The position numbers and the translations under genes are program-made. Shown piece by piece: positions 1 to 6,900 of a stretch of 15,557 nt of DNA; position 1 is the first letter of the stretch; every line of letters begins with the position of its first letter. The stretch comes from DASPJQ01 sp035299065 (lineage in GTDB: Bacteria; Bacteroidota; Bacteroidia; Flavobacteriales_D; UBA2798), in the NCBI GenBank assembly GCA_035299065.1, contig DATGXI010000088.1, positions 1-15,557 of the forward strand, read 5' to 3'. The notes beneath the pieces were generated by a model. It was not told the origin of the DNA. It did not search any database and saw nothing but the letters and a program-made list of their open reading frames with translations.

Positions 1-207
1 GCAGCAGCGCATTTAGCCATGATAAGTAAACAGATTGTTCATATAGATTTTGATACACCTTTAATGCTGGAACAGGATCCCGTGGCTGATGGAATTACTT
101 ACGGAAAGCAAGGTGAGATCACTGTGCCGGATAAAAATGGAATAGGGGCGAGCATAGATGAAAAATACATCAAAAAACTTGAAAAGGTTGTTGTGAGCAA
201 TAATTAG
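1..207 (+). CDS. Dipeptide epimerase-like protein (enolase superfamily), 3' end only
   Basis: The reading frame is open to the left edge, so this is the last 68 codons of a longer gene and the ATG at 19 is internal. The visible tail reads AAAHLAMISKQ, then HIDFDTPLMLEQDPV, then a GITY...ITVPDKNGIG stretch. That order (AAAHLA, a D-x-D-x-PL-x-L strand, DP, GG-like turn, 'PD-x-x-G-x-G') is what I recall for the C-terminus of L-Ala-D/L-Glu epimerases in the mandelate racemase/enolase superfamily. These epimerise the murein dipeptide during peptidoglycan recycling. The catalytic lysines and metal ligands lie in the missing part, so substrate specificity cannot be judged. Another enolase-superfamily member (for example an o-succinylbenzoate synthase relative) is possible. 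The gene ends in TAG and is followed 44 bases later by a secreted-protein gene on the same strand. Confidence 0.68.
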   Translation, partial: AAAHLAMISKQIVHIDFDTPLMLEQDPVADGITYGKQGEITVPDKNGIGASIDEKYIKKLEKVVVSNN

Positions 208-251
208 TCCCTGGAAGCGTTGTGCATGAAACCAACTAACACAAAATAACC

Positions 252-1280
252 ATGAAATTGTTTTTTCTTCTAACAGGAATGTTATTATCCAATGCCGTTT
301 TTGCGCAACCGGTAATTAACGCTGGCAATTATAATGCCGTGGCAGGAGACGCAACCGATGAATATGACCTTGACACGGTTGGTTATAGTCCAGGGCCTGG
401 AGGAGCTGGTGTAACCTGGAATTTTGCACCATTTAATGGGCCTGCGCTTTTTGGTTTGAGCGTGCACAATGCATCAGGCACACCTTTTTCTTCTCTATTT
501 CCTGGAGCGAATATTTCCATTCAAAACGCTTTCACTGATTTTCATTATTATGACATGAATGCAACCGGGCAATATTTTTACGGGTGGGGACCTGGTTATG
601 GAGGTTCAGAAATTTATACAGATCCTGCGCAGTTAATAGCATACCCGTTTACTTACCTGTCAGCTTATGTTGATACCTTTTATGCGCAGTTTATGCGTGG
701 CACGGAATCAATTACCTATGATGGTACGGTTTCAGTTGAAGGTGATGGTTACGGAACAATAACGACCCCCACAGGTACGTATACAAATGTTTTACGCGTA
801 AAGATTTATTGGGATTTTACAGAGACACGTATAGAGGCACCCGATACATCTTATTTTTTTAATGATAATGTGGAGTATCATTGGATCAAACCGGGTTTGC
901 ATTTCCCGGTGTTCACCTACAAAAAAATCAGTATTACCAGTGATAGCATTATGTTTAAAGGAGGTGCTATTGGCCGATACATTGATTCAAAACAAATTCC
1001 CGACTTTGTAAATGATGTGGAAAGCGAAAAAAATGTTAGCGTCTATCCCAATCCCTGTTCAACAGGAAAAATTCAGTTGCTCATGAAAGGGTTTATAACT
1101 GCAAAACCAGAAATTCAAATCATGAATGCAGGTGGCCAGTTGGTTTATTGTGCTCAGTCGGCTTTAAACAGCAATGTTATTGATGTAGATGTTCAGGGGC
1201 TTGAACGTGGTTTGTATTTTTTACTGGTTAGCAACGGTACTAACCAGGTAACAGAAAAACTAGTAATAAACAAGGAGTGA
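252..1280 (+). CDS. Secreted protein of unknown function with T9SS type A sorting domain
   Basis: This is a 342-residue exported protein. Residues 1-18 form a signal peptide (MKLFFLLTGM... ending VFA before QP). The middle (about 20-250) is rich in aromatic, glycine and threonine residues and predicted mostly beta; it includes a DGYGTITTPTGTYTNVLR segment of a kind often seen in Bacteroidota surface proteins, but I cannot name the domain. From about residue 262 a T9SS type A sorting domain begins (VSVYPNP, then QIMNAGGQLVY, then GLERGLYFLLV, ending TEKLVINKE). Such a tail directs a protein across the outer membrane by the type IX system, after which it is normally cleaved. The start is fixed by the signal peptide and an A-rich leader (acacaaaataacc). 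The gene is convergent with rimK. The export route is sure; the function is unknown. Confidence 0.9.
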   Translation: MKLFFLLTGMLLSNAVFAQPVINAGNYNAVAGDATDEYDLDTVGYSPGPGGAGVTWNFAPFNGPALFGLSVHNASGTPFSSLFPGANISIQNAFTDFHYYDMNATGQYFYGWGPGYGGSEIYTDPAQLIAYPFTYLSAYVDTFYAQFMRGTESITYDGTVSVEGDGYGTITTPTGTYTNVLRVKIYWDFTETRIEAPDTSYFFNDNVEYHWIKPGLHFPVFTYKKISITSDSIMFKGGAIGRYIDSKQIPDFVNDVESEKNVSVYPNPCSTGKIQLLMKGFITAKPEIQIMNAGGQLVYCAQSALNSNVIDVDVQGLERGLYFLLVSNGTNQVTEKLVINKE

Positions 1281-1326
1281 TTTTCGGGGAGGTTTTAGCC
1301 GGTATACGTTGTGCCTCTTGTTTCAA

Positions 1327-2235
1327 TTAACCCAGTATTTTATCCTTCTTATATCCGCCTTTGTGTTTGCTTTCAATAAACTCAATTATTTTACCGGCAA
1401 TATCAACCTGCGTTGCGCCTTCAATTCCTTCTAATCCGGGTGATGAATTGACCTCGAGAATAAGTGGTCCGCGTGACGATTGCAATAAGTCAACCCCCGC
1501 TACATTTAATCCCATTGAGCGTGCCGCAAGTAGTGCTGTTCTGCGTTCGTCACGGGTAATTTTAATAACCTTTGCGCTGCCTCCACGGTGTAGATTTGAT
1601 CTGAATTCACCCTCTTTTCCCTGGCGTTTCATGGCGCCTACAACACGTCCGTTAACTACAAAACAACGTATGTCGGCACCACCTGCTTCTTTAATGAATT
1701 CCTGTACGAGGAAGCTTGCTTCAAGTCCAAAAAATGCTTCTATGATTGATTTGGCAACCTTATCTGTTTCGGCAAGTACAACACCAATTCCCTGCGTTCC
1801 CTGCAATAATTTTATAACGCAGGGCACTCCACCCACCTGGTCAATTAATGCACCAATATTTTTTGTGGTATGGTTTGCAAAAACCGTTTTAGGAATTCCA
1901 ATATCGTGACGTGAAAATATTTGCAGGCTGCGCAGCTTATCCCTTGAGCGATTAATGGAAACCGATGAATTCACCGAAAATGTTTTCATCATTTCAAATT
2001 GTCGCACAACAGCGGTACCGTAGAATGTAGCTGATGAACCAATACGCGGCACAATGGCATCAATCCCGGTAATTTCTTCGCCCTTGTAAAATATACGTGG
2101 CTTTCCAGGCTCATTCAGCATGGTGCATTTTAAATGGTCAATCACAACACATTCATGTCCGCGTTGCAGGGCGGCCTCAACAATTCGTTTTGTTGAATAT
2201 AGTTCGGGGTTGCGTGACAGTACAGCAATTTTCAT
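1327..2235 (-). CDS. rimK: Ribosomal protein S6--L-glutamate ligase RimK
   Basis: RimK is an ATP-grasp ligase that adds glutamate residues to the C-terminus of ribosomal protein S6. At 302 residues it matches the usual length (about 300). The N-terminal pre-ATP-grasp part reads MKIAVLSRNPELYSTKRI and has PRIGSSATFYGTAVVRQFE around 63-81. The ATP-grasp core shows VIKLLQGTQGIGVVLAET (140-157), VQEFIKEAGGADIRC (177-191), KEGEFRSNLHRGG (207-219) and the metal-binding EVNSSPGLEGIE (261-272, E261 and N263). From memory these line up almost throughout with E. coli RimK. The start gives an intact first strand and no in-frame alternative is better. The gene lies downstream of the DUF785 protease gene on the same strand, with a 169-base gap containing a degenerate heptamer repeat. 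That pairing mirrors the Rim systems of Pseudomonas, although no RimA-like small protein is seen here. Confidence 0.95.
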   Translation of the reverse strand: MKIAVLSRNPELYSTKRIVEAALQRGHECVVIDHLKCTMLNEPGKPRIFYKGEEITGIDAIVPRIGSSATFYGTAVVRQFEMMKTFSVNSSVSINRSRDKLRSLQIFSRHDIGIPKTVFANHTTKNIGALIDQVGGVPCVIKLLQGTQGIGVVLAETDKVAKSIIEAFFGLEASFLVQEFIKEAGGADIRCFVVNGRVVGAMKRQGKEGEFRSNLHRGGSAKVIKITRDERRTALLAARSMGLNVAGVDLLQSSRGPLILEVNSSPGLEGIEGATQVDIAGKIIEFIESKHKGGYKKDKILG

Positions 2236-2239
2236 GTTA

Positions 2240-2274
2240 TTGAGATATGAGTAATGAAATAGGAGTCATGAGAC
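2240..2274. repeat. Degenerate heptamer tandem repeat upstream of rimK
   Basis: Five consecutive 7-base units can be read in phase: TTGAGAT, ATGAGTA, ATGAAAT, AGGAGTC, ATGAGAC (consensus close to ATGAGTM). They begin four bases upstream of the rimK start codon and lie within the rimB-rimK gap. They may be a decayed simple-sequence array, or leader sequence of rimK (in the opposite orientation). The phase and unit length are visible directly; any function is unknown. Confidence 0.5.
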
Positions 2275-2404
2275 GTGTGTGGGAGCATGTGGTTACAGGG
2301 TGTGGACTCAAAAATCAGTACTGTTTAAAAATATTGGTTTTTATAAATATATTGAATTTACGAATAGGATGTATGTGCAGATTTAAAGATTTTGGAATAA
2401 ATAT

Positions 2405-2827
2405 TTATTTGGGTTTGCGGCCTGAGAGAATAAAGTTGCGGGTAACATCAACAAGAAAGCGACCCCGTAAAAACTTACGCCCCAGTAATACCGGGTTTTT
2501 CATTTTTTTGCGGTTGCTTAACGTAAATTCGGCCTCAACCACATGTGTACCTATGCTCACTTCAAGTTTTACCAGGTAACGTTTTTCACTTATGCCATTT
2601 GAGCTTTTTACGTTTTTAATTTTGAATTCATTAAATGTACAAACGTTGTTTTTGTTTAGAATAGCTGCATGTAAAACGTGTTTGCCGCGTTTGTTTTCTA
2701 CCCAATAGCGTTCACAATGCACGCTTGATGATTTAGCACCAGTGTCAATACGTGCTAAAATTTTAGCCTTCGAAACCTGGTCCAGTTTAACCCTTTCGCG
2801 CCCCCCAATTATCAACTTATTTACCAT
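2405..2827 (-). CDS. rimB: RimB-like retropepsin-family protease (DUF785 / 'ATP-dependent zinc protease', PF05618)
   Basis: This is a 140-residue single-domain protein without a signal peptide, so probably cytosolic. ARIDTGAKSSSVHC at 25-38 carries the D-T-G-A active-site loop of retropepsin-like aspartyl proteases. The C-terminal part, NPVLLGRKFLRGRFLVDV, is the characteristic second motif of the DUF785 family (historically labelled ATP-dependent zinc protease). In Pseudomonas the family member RimB is encoded beside rimK and trims the glutamate tail that RimK adds to S6. Its position directly upstream of rimK here supports the same role: removing or shortening the S6 poly-glutamate. That role is inferred from neighbourhood and family. 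The ATG chosen gives a start eight residues before the first beta strand; no Shine-Dalgarno sequence is seen. The gene is divergent from the glucosaminidase gene, with a 95-base shared upstream region. Confidence 0.82.
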   Translation of the reverse strand: MVNKLIIGGRERVKLDQVSKAKILARIDTGAKSSSVHCERYWVENKRGKHVLHAAILNKNNVCTFNEFKIKNVKSSNGISEKRYLVKLEVSIGTHVVEAEFTLSNRKKMKNPVLLGRKFLRGRFLVDVTRNFILSGRKPK

Positions 2828-2922
2828 TTTGAGACATACTTAATTCGTGTTATGAACATAGTGTTGATTTTATTAAGATTTCATTAACAAAACACCCTCC
2901 TAAAATAGCTTAAATTTAAGTA

Positions 2923-3411
2923 ATGATAAGTGCTTTTTTAAAATCATTGATCATGTCACTGGTCCTTGTACTGCCGGCTTTTTCGGCTCGTACATATCCT
3001 GTAACACCCGTTATTACAGGTGTTTCGGTAGTTCCTGATTTAACCCTTGACAATGTGTACCGAGAAATTTTATTCCAGGATATCAAGTATCCCGAGATTG
3101 TAATGCGCCAGGTGGTGTGGGAAACGCAATGGCTGAACTGCCGAAATTGCTCGCTAAAATTTAACAATTTATTCGGTTTTATGACAAAACGCGGATATAT
3201 GCGATTTAATTCGTGGGTTGATTGTGTTAAATACTACAAAAAATGGCAAACAAAGCTACATGTTGAAAAGTATGACGATTATTATACTTTTCTGGTGCGT
3301 GTGAAATTTGCTTTGGGTGAAAGTTACAATGCAGCGCTTCGCACGTTAAGCATAAAACACATTACCGGAAAATTTGAAACAACCATTCCGGATTGGTTGC
3401 GTAGGATTTAG
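2923..3411 (+). CDS. Exported glucosaminidase-like (GH73/lysozyme-fold) murein hydrolase
   Basis: This 162-residue protein has an N-terminal signal peptide (about 1-21, hydrophobic SLVLVLPAFSA). The body reads like a minimal beta-N-acetylglucosaminidase domain: IKYPEIVMRQVVWETQWLN (54-72) matches the 'hPEIVLAQALLETGWF' pattern with the presumed catalytic glutamate at E67. NCSLKFNNLFGF (75-86) matches the conserved NNLFG-phi stretch, followed by YMRFNSWVDCVKYYKKW and a YYTFLVRVKFA segment. Such enzymes cut the glycan backbone of peptidoglycan. It is short, with no SH3, LysM or T9SS domain, and carries a Cys pair (C73, C76). The last 50 bases overlap the 3' end of the convergent serine hydrolase gene. 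Family assignment is by motif recall; whether it cuts peptidoglycan or another glycan is not shown by the sequence. Confidence 0.72.
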   Translation: MISAFLKSLIMSLVLVLPAFSARTYPVTPVITGVSVVPDLTLDNVYREILFQDIKYPEIVMRQVVWETQWLNCRNCSLKFNNLFGFMTKRGYMRFNSWVDCVKYYKKWQTKLHVEKYDDYYTFLVRVKFALGESYNAALRTLSIKHITGKFETTIPDWLRRI

Positions 3412-4756
3412 TACGTTTTAATTCGTAATCATAAATTTCTTTACCCAGTTTTTCAAATAAAGGATAAGCAATTTGCTCGTATTCGTATTTGTCATCATTT
3501 AATATTTCGTCATCATTTACATAAATGCGTGCGGCAAGAAAAAAATCAATTTTGTTTGCTTCGTCAGCAAAATACATGACATCAGTCAGGAAGCCGTAGG
3601 ATTGGCCTACAATGTTCACTATACGCATGGTTGGCGGTAAGCTGGCGTGTGACTGCCCTGTAAATAAAAAGTTCGTGTAATCGTCCTTTACGCGCAAAAA
3701 CGCGGTGTCTGAAACAATTCTGTCTTCGCTGGGCTTCATACCAAGGTATTTTATGAGCAGCCTGCGTTGTTCTTCGTTTATCTCATAAAAAGAACCATTT
3801 GGCAAATAACCAGGAAAAACCACTTCGATTAAGGCATTCGTTATGGTTTCCAATTGCATGGCATTGTGCCGTGTAAAGTTTTTTGGACCTTTAATTATGT
3901 TTTCGCCACTCATTACTCCTTTACCCACCACCAACCCTTTCGAAAAAATATTCTTTTTATAATCGCCAATATGTTCTGGTTTGTTGCGTATAGTTGTTGC
4001 GTTTTTGCCGCTTATAAGCACCGACTCACTGGTCATGTCAACATTTTCACCAATACACGGTATAAAACGTGTGGTGATTTTTACGCGGGCATTAAACTGC
4101 GATTCTTCACCAGTTGAAAAATCAAATAACTGGTTGTAGAACCCGTTGTGGCTGTAAATAAGCATTTCGCTTAATTGCTCGTTTATGGTAAATGGGCGTT
4201 GCTTATTGGCAATTATTACAGCGCCACTTTCAATGGCATTGTCAGGATCAATTCCATTGATTTTGCAAAATTCTTCGGCTTTGGTGCCGCAAAGTGCCGC
4301 AGCTTTTATGGCACGCAATGGTTCCTGCACCCGTAAAAAATGGTCTGATTTATTGGGATATTTATTGCCACCACATATAGCTGTATCTTCAAATTGTAAA
4401 TACCACTCTCCTCCAATGGTGTCGCCTTGTATGGCGTTTAGTTTTTGCAATGTTTTAAGTGCTACAGGTAACTTTACACAACTGGCAGGATAAAAATACT
4501 GTGAAGCATCACCAAAATAAAATTTTCGTATGCGGGGCAATTTTCCCGGCTCGTGGTTTACCTGGCCGTAAATGATTTCAAACCGGTATTTCTGGTGTTT
4601 TTTAAATACATGCTCAAATTCCGGAATGCTGTCTGAAATTTGTTTCCAAAATTGCTTTTGTTCTTTTTCGGCAACTTTGGCTGCCGTATTCTTTCTTCCC
4701 TGGCTTGTTGCAAGCAATGGAATGATAAGAAAAGGTATGAGTAAACAAATTCTCAT
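3362..4756 (-). CDS. Exported serine hydrolase of the beta-lactamase/transpeptidase-like fold
   Basis: This 464-residue protein has a signal peptide (MRICLLIPFLIIPLLATSQG). The SxxK motif is clear: YPASCVKLPVAL, S92 nucleophile and K95. A second motif, YSHNGFYNQLFD, supplies the S-x-N triad at S202-H203-N204. The third motif of this fold is usually K-T/S-G; at the expected place before GFLTD (384-392) the sequence is VGQSYGFLTDV, so the lysine is not present as such. The C-terminal IYVNDDEILNDDKYEYEQIAYP region is typical of Bacteroidota 'serine hydrolase' proteins longer than classical class A beta-lactamases. Substrate (beta-lactam, murein peptide or ester) is unknown. The start overlaps the stop of the upstream hexapeptide protein by four bases (ATGA), implying translational coupling; the 3' end overlaps a convergent glucosaminidase-like gene. 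Confidence 0.8.
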   Translation of the reverse strand: MRICLLIPFLIIPLLATSQGRKNTAAKVAEKEQKQFWKQISDSIPEFEHVFKKHQKYRFEIIYGQVNHEPGKLPRIRKFYFGDASQYFYPASCVKLPVALKTLQKLNAIQGDTIGGEWYLQFEDTAICGGNKYPNKSDHFLRVQEPLRAIKAAALCGTKAEEFCKINGIDPDNAIESGAVIIANKQRPFTINEQLSEMLIYSHNGFYNQLFDFSTGEESQFNARVKITTRFIPCIGENVDMTSESVLISGKNATTIRNKPEHIGDYKKNIFSKGLVVGKGVMSGENIIKGPKNFTRHNAMQLETITNALIEVVFPGYLPNGSFYEINEEQRRLLIKYLGMKPSEDRIVSDTAFLRVKDDYTNFLFTGQSHASLPPTMRIVNIVGQSYGFLTDVMYFADEANKIDFFLAARIYVNDDEILNDDKYEYEQIAYPLFEKLGKEIYDYELKRTKSYATNPEWLFQIFR

Positions 4757-5352
4757 TCCTTATTCCTGATCTCGTTCCACGTTTTATACATGTTTTCCTG
4801 CATGGGCCTGTTTGGTTCAATTTCGGTAAGCGGGTCGCAGGGTTTTAATGTGGCATGAAGTTCCGATGGTAGTTTTTGATACAATGCCGTGCCCATTGTT
4901 TTCCACTTAATCATCTCATCGCTTACATCTTTTTTTATTTGTGCCGGGTTTCCTGCAATTATTTTTCGTGCCGGAAATTCCTGGTCGGCAGCTACAAAAC
5001 TCAAGGCCCCAACAATGCATTCATCGCCAATTATAACGTTGTCCATAACAACCGCATTCATGCCAATCAGGCAATTTTTTCCCAATGTAGCTCCATGAAT
5101 AATGGCTCCATGGCCCACATGCGCACCTGCTTTCAATAAAACGGTAACACCCGGAAACATATGAATGGTGCAATTTTCCTGTACATTACATCCGTCTTCA
5201 ATTATAATTTGCCCCCAATCGCCACGCAAGGCTGCACTGGGACCAATATACACGTCTTTTCCAATAATAACATTACCTGTAACACAGGCTTGCGGATGTA
5301 CATAAGCTGATGGATGTACCACGGGTTTAAAACCGTTGAATTCGTAAATCAT
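4753..5352 (-). CDS. Gamma-carbonic-anhydrase-like hexapeptide-repeat protein (PaaY/CaiE type)
   Basis: This 199-residue left-handed beta-helix protein shows hexapeptide repeats from about 11 to 140 (for example VTGNVIIGKDVYIGP, IIIEDGCNVQENCTIH, LGKNCLIGMNAVVMDNVIIGDECIVG). The metal ligands expected of the gamma-class family are in place: H64 in CTIHMF, and H81 and H86 in HVGHGAIIHGA. R43, D45 and Q58 match the conserved polar residues near the active site. The C-terminal helix region (EFPARKIIAGNPAQIKKDVSDEMIKW) and length are those of PaaY and CaiE. PaaY has been described as a thioesterase and CaiE as a carnitine-pathway accessory protein, but no phenylacetate or carnitine genes are near, so the substrate is unknown. 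It is the first gene of a coupled pair with the serine hydrolase. A TATCTTTG element lies only five bases before the start codon. Confidence 0.85.
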   Translation of the reverse strand: MIYEFNGFKPVVHPSAYVHPQACVTGNVIIGKDVYIGPSAALRGDWGQIIIEDGCNVQENCTIHMFPGVTVLLKAGAHVGHGAIIHGATLGKNCLIGMNAVVMDNVIIGDECIVGALSFVAADQEFPARKIIAGNPAQIKKDVSDEMIKWKTMGTALYQKLPSELHATLKPCDPLTEIEPNRPMQENMYKTWNEIRNKE

Positions 5353-5356
5353 ATAA

Positions 5357-5383
5357 CAAAGATAATAAACACGTACGATACAA
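5357..5383 (-). promoter_or_regulatory. Possible promoter of the hexapeptide-protein gene, close to leaderless
   Basis: On the minus strand TATCTTTG (5364-5357) is an exact match to the Bacteroidota -7 consensus TAnnTTTG. A TTG (5383-5381) lies 16 bases upstream, a little close for a -33 element. Transcription from it would begin at or next to the ATG at 5352, giving a leaderless or nearly leaderless mRNA. This is based on motif match only. Confidence 0.4.
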
Positions 5384-5469
5384 GACGCTAGTTTATGGCA
5401 ATCCTGTTTAAGTGGTATAAATAGTAATTTGTTCCGGTCATTGAAAAATTGTATAGTGTGTTTTAAAAA

Positions 5470-6024
5470 CTATTGCCTTACAATTTTTATTCGCGACAAT
5501 TTTTCATCGTTTAAAATTTCAATAAAATAAACGCCTTTTGGCTGTTGTGTAATGTCAAACGTAAATGTATTGCCGTTGAGGTTTTTTTGTGAAAGGATGG
5601 TTTGACCGGTTACATTTTTTAAAGTAAATACCGCCTGATGAAAATTGCTTTGCGAATGAACGGTTATAATTGAATTTCCCGGGTTAGGGTAAGCCGAAAT
5701 AGAATGTGTTTCATTTAATTCAGGGACACCTATGGTGGCACTGTCAGCCACTGAAATTACAAGTGTAGCAACTCCACAATAAAAATCGGTAACGGTTACC
5801 GTATATGTTCCCATATCAAGACCGGAAATATCTTCGGTGGTAGCGGTAAATCCTGAAGGCCCATTCCAGTTATAGGTAAATGGGGCAACTCCACCAGTTA
5901 CGGTCAAATCTACCGCACCGGTACCCGGGCCACCCATGGCATGGGTTACAGCCACATTTAAATCATCGGCTGTTGCTGTAGTTGCAATGCTGCCAATAGC
6001 CAGCGTGAAGAATAATTTCTTCAT
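5470..6024 (-). CDS. Secreted SprB-repeat protein with T9SS type A sorting domain
   Basis: I start this protein at the ATG at 6024 (MKKLFFTLAIGSIATTATA, a good signal peptide; 184 residues). A longer form from the ATG at 6057 would add eleven residues and overlap the upstream stop codon by ATGA, so it is a real alternative. After the signal comes one SprB-type/PKD-like repeat (LTVTGGVAPFTYNWNGPSGF...ISGLDMGTYTVTVTD), the repeat that is abundant in gliding adhesin SprB and other Bacteroidota surface proteins. The C-terminal part is a T9SS type A domain (ISAYPNPGNSIITV, LKNVTGQTILS, PKGVYFIEIL, IKIVRQ). With one adhesin-like repeat and a sorting tail it may be a small surface-attached module. 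It is the last gene of a tight three-gene unit with two other exported proteins. Confidence 0.85.
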   Translation of the reverse strand: MKKLFFTLAIGSIATTATADDLNVAVTHAMGGPGTGAVDLTVTGGVAPFTYNWNGPSGFTATTEDISGLDMGTYTVTVTDFYCGVATLVISVADSATIGVPELNETHSISAYPNPGNSIITVHSQSNFHQAVFTLKNVTGQTILSQKNLNGNTFTFDITQQPKGVYFIEILNDEKLSRIKIVRQ

Positions 6025-6053
6025 AGAATTGTGTTTTATGGTAAAATAGTTCA

Positions 6054-6899
6054 TCATTTCTTTTTATATGAAATAAGCACGTTTGTTAATCGGTTCTCCA
6101 GGTTTTCAGTCAGCGATTTTTCCTTGTTAAACTCCGTGTTCTTAAAATAAGAAACCGAATTTTTATCGCGGTTAATTACAAGTGTAATGTCTTTTAATGG
6201 CGGTGTTTCTTCCAGAATGGCTGCAGGTATCATTTTTTCATCGGTCATTTTATACACTGTTCCATCCCAGGCATACATGTAAGTTTTATTTTCCCACTTA
6301 AACAATGTGAAATAATTCAGCGCTGTGACCGTCCAAATTGTGCTTTGCAGCCAGTATTTACCATTGTATGTCCAATAACTTATTTGATCATGATTGCTAA
6401 TGACCATGCTGTAAGTTGAGTCAGTTAAAGCAATGCCGTCAAAATAAAAATTGTGCAGTATTTTTGATTGCTTAAGCGCATTTGCATAGGGTTGAAAGGG
6501 AGCAAAGGGCGTATAGCCTGTGCTAAGGCTTATCATGTCCTGTACGCTTCCTGCTTTTTCCCATTCCTGAAGAGAGCTGAACGAAAAACGTTTCAATGCT
6601 TCCATGCGGTCATTCATGGGGTTTACCAAAAAGTTGACAGCATACACCTGGTTATTTTGTAAATCCCACGAAAAAGGAATTATGGGATCATTGTAATTTC
6701 GGCCGGCTGGCATTGCCAATGCAGTTTCCTCTTTTAATGGCGAATTTACATTTCCGGTATGCATCGTTGCAACCTGGTAATTTTCGTCAATGGTTGTATA
6801 ATAATAGGTGCCGTTTTCAATAATGATTTTGCGTTCAATATTTTGCCCGTTCACAAAAAGAACAGAAAAAAACAATGATATGGAAATAAAACATTTCAT
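6054..6899 (-). CDS. Exported protein of unknown function
   Basis: This 281-residue protein has a clear signal peptide (MKCFISISLFFSVLFVNGQ, cleavage likely after G18 or Q19). No family is recognised. The body alternates short beta-like stretches rich in Y, W, F, T and N (YYYTTIDENYQVATM, SYWTYNGKYWLQSTIW, LFKWENKTYMYAWDGTVYKM), as in a small beta-propeller or beta-sandwich. There is no T9SS tail: it ends in a basic LISYKKK. It would therefore be periplasmic unless partnered. The gene begins after a single base following the stop of the 414-residue protein and overlaps or nearly abuts the SprB-repeat gene, so the three are almost certainly one transcript with a joint role. Function is unknown. 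Confidence 0.8.
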   Translation of the reverse strand: MKCFISISLFFSVLFVNGQNIERKIIIENGTYYYTTIDENYQVATMHTGNVNSPLKEETALAMPAGRNYNDPIIPFSWDLQNNQVYAVNFLVNPMNDRMEALKRFSFSSLQEWEKAGSVQDMISLSTGYTPFAPFQPYANALKQSKILHNFYFDGIALTDSTYSMVISNHDQISYWTYNGKYWLQSTIWTVTALNYFTLFKWENKTYMYAWDGTVYKMTDEKMIPAAILEETPPLKDITLVINRDKNSVSYFKNTEFNKEKSLTENLENRLTNVLISYKKK

Positions 6900-6900
6900 G

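Noticed and set aside
1361..1909. A 182-codon open frame on the plus strand inside rimK
   Set aside because: It is antisense to a gene with clear family identity, and its translation has no recognisable domain or signal peptide.
2247..2579. A 110-codon open frame on the plus strand across the rimB 3' end and the rimB-rimK gap
   Set aside because: It overlaps the conserved C-terminal part of rimB in antisense and its start lies in the heptamer repeat; there is no protein family signal.
6025..6057. The longer start of the SprB-repeat protein (ATG at 6057)
   Set aside because: It adds a polar N-terminus before a normal MKKLFF signal peptide; kept only as an alternative because of the ATGA overlap with the upstream gene.
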